A DNA stretch of 64,000 nt from Strongyloides papillosus (Eukaryota > Nematoda > Chromadorea > Rhabditida > Strongyloididae), in assembly GCA_005656395.1 (NCBI GenBank), contig SRSI01000010.1:2170001-2234000 (forward strand). Reading direction: 5' to 3'. Of this stretch, positions 1 to 10,535 are shown piece after piece. The notes under the pieces were generated by a model. It worked only from the letters and a program-made list of their open reading frames with translations. It was not told the DNA's origin and made no database searches. Position 1 is the first letter of the stretch. Each line of letters opens with the position of its first letter. The position numbers were made by a program, and so were the translations under genes.

Positions 1-400
1 AATTATTAGTAAATGAAAATCATTATACTTTATGACCTAATTTGTATTTTTAACAATTACGTTTCATTATCTAAGAAGGAGATTCTGATAATATAGTTAA
101 CTTTCAGCTGAGATATTTAAGAATACAATAGATTTAGTAATGATGCGTTAATATATGCAATGTAATTCAGGATATTTAGAAATACTAGATAATATTAAGT
201 GAAATATAGTATCAAAACAAGACGTTCAACTAAATAGGAACAATTTTATTGTGTATGAATTCTACCACTCTATATGATTATTTTACATAAACATTAACAA
301 TCTCATATACCACATGATAATCAAATAATAATGAAAAACTTTAAATAGTAAAAGTTATTACATTTTAATTATACTATTTCATTTAAGATATAAATTACCT
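1..400. other. Intergenic, no gene seen
   Basis: AT-rich sequence upstream of the coiled-coil gene. I see no convincing reading frame or RNA gene. It probably holds the promoter of the plus-strand gene that starts at 401. Confidence 0.5.
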
Positions 401-1151
401 ATGGATACACATATGATTAAAGAATGTATGCCTACAACTGAAATTGATCTAAAAGATGAGTTGAACAAACAAGAAAGTTATCTTCAGGAATTAAAGATTC
501 AGGTTAGTTTCTAAATATATATGTATATATTGTATGATTGTTTTAACATTTTACGCATATTTAGATGGCAGAATTGAATGGAAAATTAAAAGGTGACGAA
601 AGAAAAAGACGAGAAAATGATATTAAAAATGTACAAGGAAATATAGAAGCTATAAATAAACAAGTAAGTTTTATTACGTCTCATTGTACTAAATTATGTA
701 GTTAAAATTGTTACCTACAAAAAATAATTTCGAAAATAATAAAGTGGTTGATGATCAACAAAAATCATTAGATATAGAAATGAATGGTATATTAAATTCT
801 AATGAAAAATGTAGTACAAAACATAATGTATTTGAAGAGAAGCATTTAATTGAAATAAATTCAATATTTCAAAATGAATTGGCGGAGGAGAAAGAAAAAA
901 TTGCAAAACTCGTTGTTGATCTTAATAATAAACTTCAAAAATTACAAATGTATGCCATAATATCTTCAAATGTCAAATTATTGACAGAAGAGGAAGAAGA
1001 ATATTGGAAAATGGAATGTGAGAAAGAAAATGAAAAAAGGAGAATTTTATTGACGGAGATTCATAGTTTACGCGACGAATGTGCAATGTTACGGGCTTCC
1101 ATTGAACAATGCAATTTAGATTCAAAAAATTATCTTCAAACAAACATTTAA
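401..1151 (+). CDS. Coiled-coil protein, 216 aa, unknown function
   Basis: Three exons, 401-502, 565-663 and 702-1151, separated by introns of 62 and 38 bp with GTTAGT/GTAAGT donors and TTTAG/TGTAG acceptors. All junctions are phase 0 and the joined frame gives 216 residues. I do not recognise the family. The protein is highly charged and rich in Glu, Lys, Asn and Leu with heptad-like spacing throughout, most clearly in the last 100 residues (e.g. the Glu-rich LLTEEEEEYWKMECEKENEK segment), so a long coiled coil is likely. No signal peptide or membrane segment is visible. An AATAAA lies at 1157-1162, a few bases after the stop, and fits a very short 3' UTR. The start is the first ATG of the first exon; an additional upstream exon cannot be excluded. 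Confidence 0.75.
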
Positions 1152-1162
1152 TATTAAATAAA

Positions 1163-1645
1163 TGTAGTTATACATATAAAGCTATATTAGTAATATAATT
1201 TGTATTAACACAAAAAAAAATATACGCCTGAAAACAAAACAAATTATTTAAATTAGGATAAAGTAACAAAAGTGTATTTCAAATTTCTTTTTTGTGGCTG
1301 TCTTAAAACCTGTTTTAAGATTTATATTCTTTACAGTGATCGTAAATAATTAATTTTAAATTTTGATTATATGTATACAACTTTCTCTGAAGATATTTTT
1401 TTACCTGATTTAATGGAATGAATCATAAAAAATTGCGGCTAAAATTATATTGTTGGCAAGTAAAATAATTACACCAACAAAAAATGTATGACACACAAAA
1501 AATCTTTAAATAAAAATCATAAATTTAAGTTTGCGAATATTTGTTAAAAAAAATACACAATTACCAATTTAAGTAACCTATTCATTTTATTAACAATATG
1601 GAGTGAAGGTTTAAATTAATAACAACTCAATTAACAATAAACCAA
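1163..1645. other. Convergent intergenic region
   Basis: Lies between the 3' ends of two convergent genes (coiled-coil gene on plus, MIX23 on minus). AT-rich; only 3' UTR/polyadenylation-type sequence is expected. No ORF of note. Confidence 0.5.
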
Positions 1646-2138
1646 CTATTTATACAATTCTTTTTTACAACGTTCAGACATTAGCTTTTGCGTTTGACTT
1701 TCTATTACTTCTTCTACAGATTTCTCACGTTTAATAAGACGTATCTAAAAATTATAGATTAAAGATTTTTGTGTAATTAAAAAGATATAATCGACTTACT
1801 CTATTAAGGATGGTCTTTAATTCGTAATCAGAGGAATCTTTGCTAGATAGATCACTGTACATCTTTTTGTTCTCATCTAAGCATCTTTCAATTATGTTAT
1901 AACGTTCTTGTTGTAGTTTTTTAAATTCATCTTCAATTTGAGAACAAATTGACGATACATCATTACTCTTTTGTGAAAATGATTTTGTTGGGATTTCACA
2001 GTTCAAACGAAAAATAACCTTGTCATCATTCTTTCGAAGTTTTTCCAACGCGTTCTAGAAGTACTTCTCAGAAAAATATAAATATTAAATTACCTCAAAC
2101 GATTGAAAATCTAGGCAATTCACCGGTACTGAAGACAT
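1646..2138 (-). CDS. MIX23 / CCDC58 family mitochondrial protein, 132 aa
   Basis: Three exons on the minus strand, 2138-2094, 2054-1800 and 1744-1646, giving 132 residues. The sequence matches the MIX23 (CCDC58) family along its length as I remember it: an N-terminal NCLDFQSFE, then LRKNDDKVIFRLN and IPTKSF, a central helical region, and a C-terminal SVEEVIESQTQKLMSERCKK. Cysteines at about 8, 52, 73 and 126 sit where the family carries its conserved cysteines, with 52 and 73 in the central coiled coil. An extra Cys lies at about 34. The family is found in the mitochondrial intermembrane space/matrix-import context and has no classical presequence, as here. Length is close to the usual family length (about 140). 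It is divergently arranged with UPF1; the two start codons are about 0.9 kb apart. Confidence 0.85.
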
Positions 2139-3024
2139 ATTATCACCTATATCGATACCCAACTATTTCAAACTAAAAAATATTTATTATTCTTGTCATA
2201 GGAAAAAATTATTTGTTCTGATAAGAATTTAGAAACGATGTTCCAATATTTAGGTGTTGATGTATCGACGATTGAAGATAAATCCTTTGGATTACTTGAT
2301 TTTCAGTGTTTTAAGATAATTTAACTTCAAATCAAATTTCTACTACTAAATACTATTATTTTCATGTGTATTTAAAATGAATAACAATAAAAGATTGATA
2401 CTACATTTAGCATGTTATACTTCAAATTAAAGAATCCATAGACAAAAAATATATGTATTTAAGATATTTTGTCGCTATTGATAGGTATCATCTTCTTACT
2501 GAATTTTATACTAACTTTCGTGCATGTGGAAATACGACGCACAACTTTCTCTAAGTGACATTTTTCCAAATTCCAACATGACGCTGATTTATGTATGTCT
2601 TACTGTGTATTTAGTTAAATTGTTTAATAAATATTTTTATGCATATAAATTAAATATTTTCTTTTCGAAAATATTGTTTTCAAGTAGATTTTTAATTAAA
2701 CATCACAATGTATGTTGTAATAATAGACAATAACCATGTATATTTCGTTTCACATGTATAAATATAGATTTTCCACATTTTAATCAGTCATTTAACATCG
2801 TATTTTAAGAATGTACTTTACTTTTTTTCTAATTTTGATATTTTAGGTTGATATCTTCAAGCTGCGAGTTAATGCTTTTCAAATTTTTTTTTAAGATTTA
2901 GATATACATAGCTTATGTAAGTTATAATTGCAACTGTTTTTAAACATTTATGTTGTATTTTATTTTAAAATATTTATTATTTTGCTTTTTTATAGTAATG
3001 TTTAAATCTTTTAGACATATATAA
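2139..3024. other. Divergent promoter region between MIX23 and UPF1
   Basis: AT-rich region between two divergent start codons. It contains short spurious ORFs only. The UPF1-proximal end carries an acceptor-like CTTTTAG at 3008-3014, listed separately. Confidence 0.5.
3008..3014 (+). promoter_or_regulatory. Probable trans-splice (or 5' UTR) acceptor of UPF1
   Basis: CTTTTAG lies 10 bases before the UPF1 ATG. In nematodes such a site close to the start codon is usually the spliced-leader acceptor, but a cis-spliced non-coding first exon would look the same. Confidence 0.5.
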
Positions 3025-6000
3025 ATGGCTGCTAAGGAAGACGGTTTGTGTTTATCTGAAAATGATGACTATGAGCATATGGCTGCAGCATCACAAGATT
3101 CAGAATATGAAGAAAATTTAGATCTAGATGATATAGATTCTGTTATAGATAATACTAATAATAAAACTGATGAAGGGAGTGATGATGAAGGGGAATATGA
3201 TGGTTTGCTAGGACCTGACTTCAGTAAACTTCCACCACATGCATGCAGGTAATTATTAGATATTATGGCATTTTTCTTAAAAATATTTTTATGTAGATAT
3301 TGTGGCATCCATAATGTTAATCAAGTTTTACAATGCTCAACATGTGAGAAATGGTTTTGCAATGGGAAAGGAATAACAACTGGAGCACACATACTACAAC
3401 ATATGATTCGTGCCCAACATAGAGAAATTAATTTCCACAAAGAAGCTGAACTTGGTGACTCGGTACTTGAATGTTATCAATGTGGTGTCAAGAACATATT
3501 TTTGTTAGGATTTGTCCCTGCAAAAAACGATAATGTTATTGTTGTACTTTGTCGTAATTGTAGTTCTATGGCAACAAAAAGTGCAAATTGGTGTGCTGAT
3601 GAATGGCATTGTTTGATTGAGGAAAGATCACTTTTACCATGGATAGCTAAAGTTCCTACGGTAAAAGAACGTATAAAGTCATTTCGAATAACAACTGCAC
3701 AGATAAAGGCATTAGAGGAATTATGGAGAATAAATCCTAGTGCGGATATTTCTGATTTGCATAAGCCTGGATTGGATGAAGCTGTGGAACCAGTTCAAAG
3801 AACTTACAAAGATGCTTATAATTACAGGCGTATTCTCGCACCTTTAATTCGTCTTGAAGCTGACTATGATAAAGCCGCTAAAGAAGCATTAAAACCAACT
3901 GTTTCAAATGTCAAGTGGGATTATGCTAAAAACAAGAAAATCCTAGCTACATTTCAAATTCAAGAACTACTTACATCTGGAATTAAATTAATGATTGGTG
4001 ATGAATTGAAACTTAAACATAATCAAACTCTACTGGGGACAACATGGGAATGTCATGGGCATCTAATTAAAGTTCCTGATCATCATAGTGAAGATTTTGT
4101 TCTTGAATTTGATGAATCATTTCAACTACCATCAGCCAAGAGAATAATTTATACTGTTGAATTTATTTGGAATGCAACTTCTTACACTAGAATGTATAAT
4201 GCACTAGATACACTAGCACAGAAACCTAATTGTGTTTCTTCTTATATATATGAAAAGTTGATGGGTCATCCAACAAGTGAAGCACTTCTAAATGTTAAGT
4301 TGCCTAAATCTTTTAACGTACCAGGACTTCCGGATTTAAATCATTCACAAGTTAATGCTGTAAGACAGGCTTTACGCAAGCCATTAACACTTATACAGGG
4401 ACCTCCTGGAACGGGGAAAACTGTCTGTTCTGCTAATTTAATTTACCATTTGGTACATCAAAGAAAAGGAAAAATTTTAGTTTGTGCTCCATCAAATATT
4501 GCTGTTGATCAGTTAGCTGAGAAATTACATCAAACAAAATTAAAAGTTATAAGATTATGTGCAAAAGGAAGAGAAGATGTTCAATCACCAGTTGCTTTCC
4601 TTTCTCTTCATAATCAGTTGAAAACATTAACTCAAGATACAGATCTTCAAACTTTATTAAGAATGAAAGAAGAAGGTGGTGGATTATCTGCTACTGATGA
4701 AAGCCGTTTGAAAATTATTATCAAAGCAAAAGAAAAAGTTCTACTTTCTAAAGCTGATGTTATTTGTTGTACATGTGTATGTGCTGCTGATTCAAGGATT
4801 TCTTTCTTAAAATTCAAATCTGTTCTTATTGACGAATGTTCTCAAGCTACAGAACCAGAAATTATGGTTTCGGTTGTAAAAGCTAGAAGTCAACTTATTC
4901 TTGTTGGTGATCATTGCCAATTAGGACCTGTTGTTATGTGTGAAAAAGCTAATGCAGCAGGGTTTTCTCAAACACTTTTTGAACGCCTTATGTTAAATGG
5001 AAATGTTCCAATTCGTCTTCAGGTACAATATAGAATGCACCCAGCTATGTCTGCATTTCCTAGTAATGTTTTCTATGAAGGTTCTCTTCAGAATGGTGTT
5101 ACATCATCTGATCGTATATTGTCAAATCTTACATTTCAATGGCCTGTCCCTAATAAACCAATTATTTTTTGGCATACTGATGGTACAGAAGAGTTATCTC
5201 CAACTGGTACATCTTACCTTAATCGTGCTGAAGCTATAAATGTTGAACTACTTGCTACAATGTTCTTAAACTCCGGTGTCAGACCTGAACAAATTGGTAT
5301 CATTACACCATATGGTGGTCAGAGAGCCTACATTGTTCAACATATGCATGCTTGTGGAACATTACATTATAAATTATATAATGAAATTGAAGTTGCTAAT
5401 GTCGATGCTTTTCAAGGAAGAGAGAAAGATCTAATTATTGTATCATGTGTACGTTCCAATGAAAATAATGGAATTGGTTTCTTATCAGATCCAAGACGTT
5501 TAAATGTTGCTTTAACCAGATCAAAATATGGTCTTGTTATTATTGGTAATGCTAAAGTTTTGTCTAAAAATATACTATGGAATCATCTATTACTTAATTA
5601 TCGTGAACAAGGTTGTTTTATGGATGGACATATAAATAATTTAAGGCCATCACAAATTCCTTTGCCAAAAGAGAGATCATTGATAGAATTCTTCAAGAAA
5701 CACACGAGATTTGTCTCACCAGCTTTGTCGATGACGGAACCTGTTAAATTGCAAACTGTTGATTTAACAAAAAGTTACCCTACAGGAATGCAAAATCCAA
5801 ACTCTTTTATATTTCAAAATACTCATCCCAGTGCTACGTATCAACCTTTTGTATTTAGACAACCAACTCTTGGTCAGGTTAATGGTTTTCAAAATGCTAT
5901 TCAATCACAATGTGAAAATACTCGTCAAGGAGTTAATAAAAGAACAAAGAACAATCATAGTAATTCTAGAAGTGGTTCTAGCTATAGTCAACGTGGAAAT

Positions 6001-6183
6001 GATATGTTATCACAAGAAATGGAGTATGGAACACTTCAAAGTCAAGAAATGAGTCAAACATCTATATCGTTTAGTAGAATGTCTGAGTCACAGATGTCGG
6101 CTCCATTTGATATTGAGCCGAATATGTCTCAAATCGCGAGAGATTTAAATGGACTAATGTTATCAGAGGATTCAAAAATTTAA
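3025..6183 (+). CDS. smg-2: UPF1 / SMG-2 RNA helicase (nonsense-mediated decay)
   Basis: Two exons, 3025-3248 and 3297-6183, split by a 48 bp intron inside an Arg codon; product 1,036 aa. UPF1 is the ATP-dependent 5'-3' helicase at the centre of nonsense-mediated mRNA decay, acting in the cytoplasm with UPF2/UPF3 and the SMG kinases. Visible parts: acidic N-terminus; Cys/His-rich CH domain from about residue 76 (YCGIHN, CSTCEKWFCNGKG, HILQHMIRAQH, ECYQCG); RecA1 with Walker A GPPGTGKT at about 443-450 and Walker B DECSQATEP at about 587; RecA2 with VQYRMHPAMS, the DAFQGREKD motif and LNVALTRSK. The C-terminal ~130 residues are low-complexity with SQ dipeptides (LSQE, QSQEMSQ), like the SMG-1 phosphorylation tail. 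In motif II most UPF1s have Ser-Met where this one has Cys-Ser. An AATAAA occurs at 6389-6394. Confidence 0.97.
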
Positions 6184-7551
6184 CTTATATCTTGGAAGAT
6201 TGCCAGAAATAGGATTTTAAGTGGATGAATTACATACGAGAGTCATTTGACAAGTCCTCGGAAACAAATATAGAGATGGTGATAATATTACTACGATTAT
6301 TAGTGTATTGGAGTGTTTCATCTGTAAGATGAGCATGTATAAAATTCATGACATTCTCTCAATTAGTTTTTATTATACAGTTGTTTAAAATAAAATTGTT
6401 TTTGTGATTTCTTAAAAAATGGGAAAAATTGAACCTTGTGCTGCAATTAAATATTTTGTTACGAAAATTTATCACCAAAAAATTATCATGCTGATATGAG
6501 AAGATTTCTAAGAGATTGTGCTCTTTTTTCTTTGAATATCTTGAAATGGATTACCAGATCTTAGTGTAATCAAGTAAGCCTGGAGGACAACTTTTTTAAT
6601 GAATATTTAAAGGTGTAATAACGCCAAAGACCATGCGAAAAGTTTATGAAATTATTTTAAGATTTCACCTATTAAGAATTTTTAGAATTGATAGGTCTGC
6701 GGAAGATTTATATAAAGTTAATAATTTTTGGACTAACATAATGGAAATATCTTGAGAAAGAACTAGATTAGTTGAAAAAATAGTTTGTGATTTTATGGTG
6801 AATTGAAGCGAACTTAATTTTTATTATGGACACCAAGTTTATCTTCATTTAGTTTCTATATATTTTTTACATTTCAAGAAATTAATTACTAAGAAATAAT
6901 TTTTATCGGGTGAAATGTTGGAAGAAATTTTAAACGAATATTTTACAAGACTTTGTGAACTAGAGTTGCCTTTATATTACAAGATAATGTATTAGAGATA
7001 AGAATAATTTATAAGCATGTAAATTACCGAGTTTATTACAAGAAATTTTCGAACGATGATAATAGAAATATACAAAGTGGTGTATTAACATTTGTTTTCC
7101 GTCGATAAAAAAGTAACAATTAATATTTTTTAGAGGTAATGGCAAAAGCAAACAAAACATTCCATACACAGATTATTAATCTAGATTTTTAAGACTTTAA
7201 TTGTTCTTATATAATTGCCTTATGTCAATGAAAATTGTCAAAATTCATACATTTGTTTTTAATGTTAATTGGTATTATGCAAAGAAGTTGTTTCTTTAAA
7301 TTCATGCTTACTTTTACTTGTTATAATGAACCAATCGCATGACAAATCCTAATTTAAATATTTTAGGCAATTTTTAATATTTTTATTTTTTACTACCTTA
7401 GTTATATATCATTTTAAAAGTTATTGCTAATCTGTTTTTGTAAATGCTTCACTAATATTTATAAAAATTATCAAAAAAAGTAAAATTTTTTCTAACGTAA
7501 TATCTTTTTTTATTTATCTTTATTATTAATGATTAAATAGTGTTATTGATT
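6184..7551. other. Intergenic, 3' of UPF1
   Basis: About 1.4 kb. The first ~200 bases are probably UPF1 3' UTR (AATAAA at 6389-6394). The rest is somewhat less AT-rich than other deserts in this window and has a few short open stretches of up to ~30 codons (for example near 6915-6990 on plus), but no frame is long enough or conserved enough to call. It could contain decayed sequence; nothing recognisable. Confidence 0.4.
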
Positions 7552-8925
7552 TTAAATCGTTAAAAAAACAAATATTACAAAAAATATATTGAAATTACCA
7601 AAGAATAAAAATATTTTTCCACAATCGTTTGTTTTTATTTCCTCATTCACATACATTTTTTGATTTAATAATGAATTTGAAACATTGGACTCTTCAGTAT
7701 AATTCTTTACTGAAACATCTTCTATCATTTTAAATTCAAAAGGCTTCACAGAGTTGTTGCAATTTATTGTCATTGAAAAAATTTCATCATATGTTACTGA
7801 TGTCGTTCCACCATTATTACAAATGTTCATATATTCTTCAATTTTTGAGTCAATTAAGTTCGATGTTTTTTTGTTTACCACATTAAGATATTGCCATAAA
7901 TCAGAACTACATCCCATAAATATACCGTTCAACTCTTCATAATTAATTGTTAAAGTGACACAATGTTCACTATCACATAGTGTTCCAGTATTTCCTACAT
8001 CTTCATCAGAATTAGATAGATATCCATTAACTAAATAATAACATTCACCATAAATATTATTATTGAATTCTAAAAGTTTTGGAAACTGTGGCATTGTGTC
8101 AATTATATTATTAATATCAGGATTGCAATTTTGATAGATATATAACGTGTTTTCCATATAGAAATCATATTTTTCTATTTGTGAATTTTGTGAGCACGAA
8201 CTTCCAAGAGTCTGGAAAAATATTTTAGGTAATGTATATTGTTGTTGAAAATCATAAATGTAATTGAAGTATTCTGAGGGACAACCATAAAATTCTTTCA
8301 TAAACGACATATGCTTCATAGTATCATTAAAAATAATACTAAAAAATGTGCAATAACCTTCGAAACAAACTATGTCTTCTTTATTATTATTTTTACATTT
8401 AACGCTTTCAGAAGGTCCCGGTATTGGTGGTAAATATGGAATATCAGTTTTTGATATATAATTATAACTATAACTGCAAGTTAAATAAAAGTAAAAATCA
8501 CCACTAAGAATTTTCCCTTTGATATAAATATTATTATTTTCCTGAAAAAAGTAGAATACAAAATAATTGTATTATAAACTTACATTACATTTATTTCTGG
8601 CTTCATCAATAAAATTTGAGGGAATTTCATTTATAAGGTCTTTCCTGTCATAAAGAAGATCATTTATTATATCAAATATCGTATTACTACATCCTTGTAC
8701 ATAGCCAACCATTAAATCAGGTATATTTACTTGTAAATATCCACATTTTTCTCCAATGTTGCACAAATCAACTTCAGCAGTATGTAAAAATTCAACACCC
8801 AACATCACATAATTAGACGAAAATTGACATTCAGTACCATATACCTTGGAAAAATCAAAAGTTGGATAATTATACAAGGAATAAATATTAGAAAATAAGG
8901 AAAAAAGTATAATAATATCTTTCAT
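7552..8925 (-). CDS. Secreted Cys-rich protein with three repeats and C-terminal anchor, 443 aa
   Basis: Two minus-strand exons, 8925-8584 and 8541-7552, with a 42 bp intron (GTAAGT...TTTTTTCAG, phase 0). The N-terminus MKDIIILFSLFSNIYSLYNY reads as a signal peptide. The last ~18 residues are strongly hydrophobic (FFGNFNIFFVIFVFLTI), typical of a GPI-anchor signal or membrane tail. I do not recognise the family. By eye it holds three divergent copies of a module built as C-x3-4-C, a spacer, then GC(S/P) and a last Cys: LCNIGEKC...VQGCS, VCFEGYC...YGCPS and LCDSEHC...MGCSS. The spacing recalls Ly6-type or other nematode-restricted secreted modules, but that is a guess. The gene is followed in the same orientation by two further minus-strand genes for secreted or extracellular proteins. 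Confidence 0.75.
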
Positions 8926-9333
8926 TTTTAAAAAAATAGCAAAATTTAAAAAAGATATTTTTTAATACTAGTCAGTTAATGAATAAAAAACAATTGTTTT
9001 TCATTAAAATATAAAATTGTATATAAGCATTGCTAGAACGCAAATAATATTCTTAAAGTTAGTAATAAAGATTTGTGTATATATATTGCTGTATATTATT
9101 AATATAAGAAAACTATAAACACTAAAATTTAAACATAAACTATTTTGTATTATTATTAATAATTGAATAACATAATAATCAACCAAACTATATAAAAGAA
9201 AATCTCAATAAAAAGCAAAACAATAAATTTTTAACATAAAAATGTAAATCTAAAAATATTTTATTTCTAAATCAAACTGTGGTATTTGAAAGAATATAAT
9301 ATTTAAAATAAATATATAGATATAATAAATATT
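8926..9333. other. Intergenic
   Basis: About 400 bp of very AT-rich DNA between two minus-strand genes; presumably promoter of the 443-aa secreted protein and 3' flank of the cysteine-rich peptide gene. No gene seen. Confidence 0.5.
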
Positions 9334-9963
9334 TTATTGTCTTCCGAATGAGTGGATATCAGCAGTTGTGATAGCAGTTGTTTGGTTTGATGAAGCGATT
9401 GAATCCATAAGTTTATGGGTAAGGTTTTCGAGAGAACGTCTTTTACGTCCCATACCTCCTCCACATCCACATCCGCATCCACATCCACAACCACATCCAC
9501 AACAGCATCTATAATTAAGAAATTTAAAGTAATTTAAAAATTGTTATACTATAACTCACGGTCTGCAACAAGTTCTGCAGCAGGTGGTACAGCATGTGCA
9601 GCATTTACAACAACGGCAACAACATCTTCTAAAAATTAAAAGTTAATATGATTAATATTAAGTAAATTTTATTATTTCTTACGGTCTACAACAACAGCAT
9701 CCACATCCACACCCGCATCCACAGCACCCACATCCTCCTCCTTGACGTTTAACTCTTGCAAGTTCAGTAGAATTACCAGACATCATTGGATTATTTAAAG
9801 TATCAACTAAGGCAGTTTCATTTGAAAATAATGTCATATCATTATTGGCGTTCCCGATATCTGCGCTATCAATTTTAGCTAATGGATGTAAATAAGCTTG
9901 AGAAATAAATAAGACCAAAAAGAGGCCAAAAGAAGCAATTAATTTTCCTTGGAAAGAATTCAT
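9334..9963 (-). CDS. Secreted CGCGC/CCC-rich peptide precursor, 174 aa
   Basis: Three minus-strand exons, 9963-9683, 9628-9560 and 9508-9334, all junctions in the same phase (CC|A), giving 174 residues. A signal peptide (KLIASFGLFLVLFISQAYL) is followed by ~50 ordinary residues with two N-glycosylation sequons, then a Lys-Arg (VKRQ) that looks like a furin-type cleavage site. After it come ~60 residues made almost only of Cys, Gly and Arg: GGGCGCCGCGCGCGCCCCRP, then RCC/KCCTCC runs, then CGCGCGCGCGG. A second basic cluster GRKRRS precedes a ~40-residue Ser/Thr/Asn tail. I know of similar Cys-run proteins in nematodes but no firm function; cuticle crosslinking, metal binding or antimicrobial peptide are all possible. 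The middle exon encodes a discrete 23-residue Cys block, as if the array grew by exon duplication. Confidence 0.8.
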
Positions 9964-10535
9964 TGTAGAAATAGTAAGTTGAAATATGAAATTGATGAAT
10001 TGAATGATATTTTTGATTTTTCATATTTCTTTTTATACTAAAACAAAATGGACCGTGCTTAGGTAGCAGTTATTATGAATCAAGATTGACCAGTAGTTAT
10101 TTTGACAATACTGTCAAATACGACCATCATAATTTCCATGATAAAGTAATTAATAATTTTTGACAGCATTCACAGAACGTTGATATATCTAGATTACAAA
10201 ATAAAGAAACTATTCATTAGTTAGTAACCTGTCAATAAATTATACTTAAAAATTGTTTAATTTCTATTTTAAAGAAAACTTAATAATAGTAAAAAATAAA
10301 TAAAATTTATATTTTAAAATTAACAAAAATAGATATTTTTAGTAAATTGATAGATCTTTCGAAATAAAAAATAGTAGTACTTATAATACTAATACTTTCA
10401 ATACATTAAATATAGCAGTAAATAAAATAAATATTAAATTTCAGTGGACAAAATGTTACTTTTAAATATATAATTTACTAATACTAATCAACGTTATAAT
10501 TTTTAACATTAATAAATTAAAAAAGTTATTTTTGT
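9964..10535. other. Intergenic
   Basis: About 570 bp between the Cys-rich peptide start and the collagen stop. The part next to 9963 probably holds the peptide gene promoter. No ORF or RNA gene seen. Confidence 0.5.

Noticed and set aside
6900..7000. Possible decayed gene downstream of UPF1
   Set aside because: One ~28-codon open stretch looks coding-like, but flanking stops on both sides and no family match; not enough to call a pseudogene.
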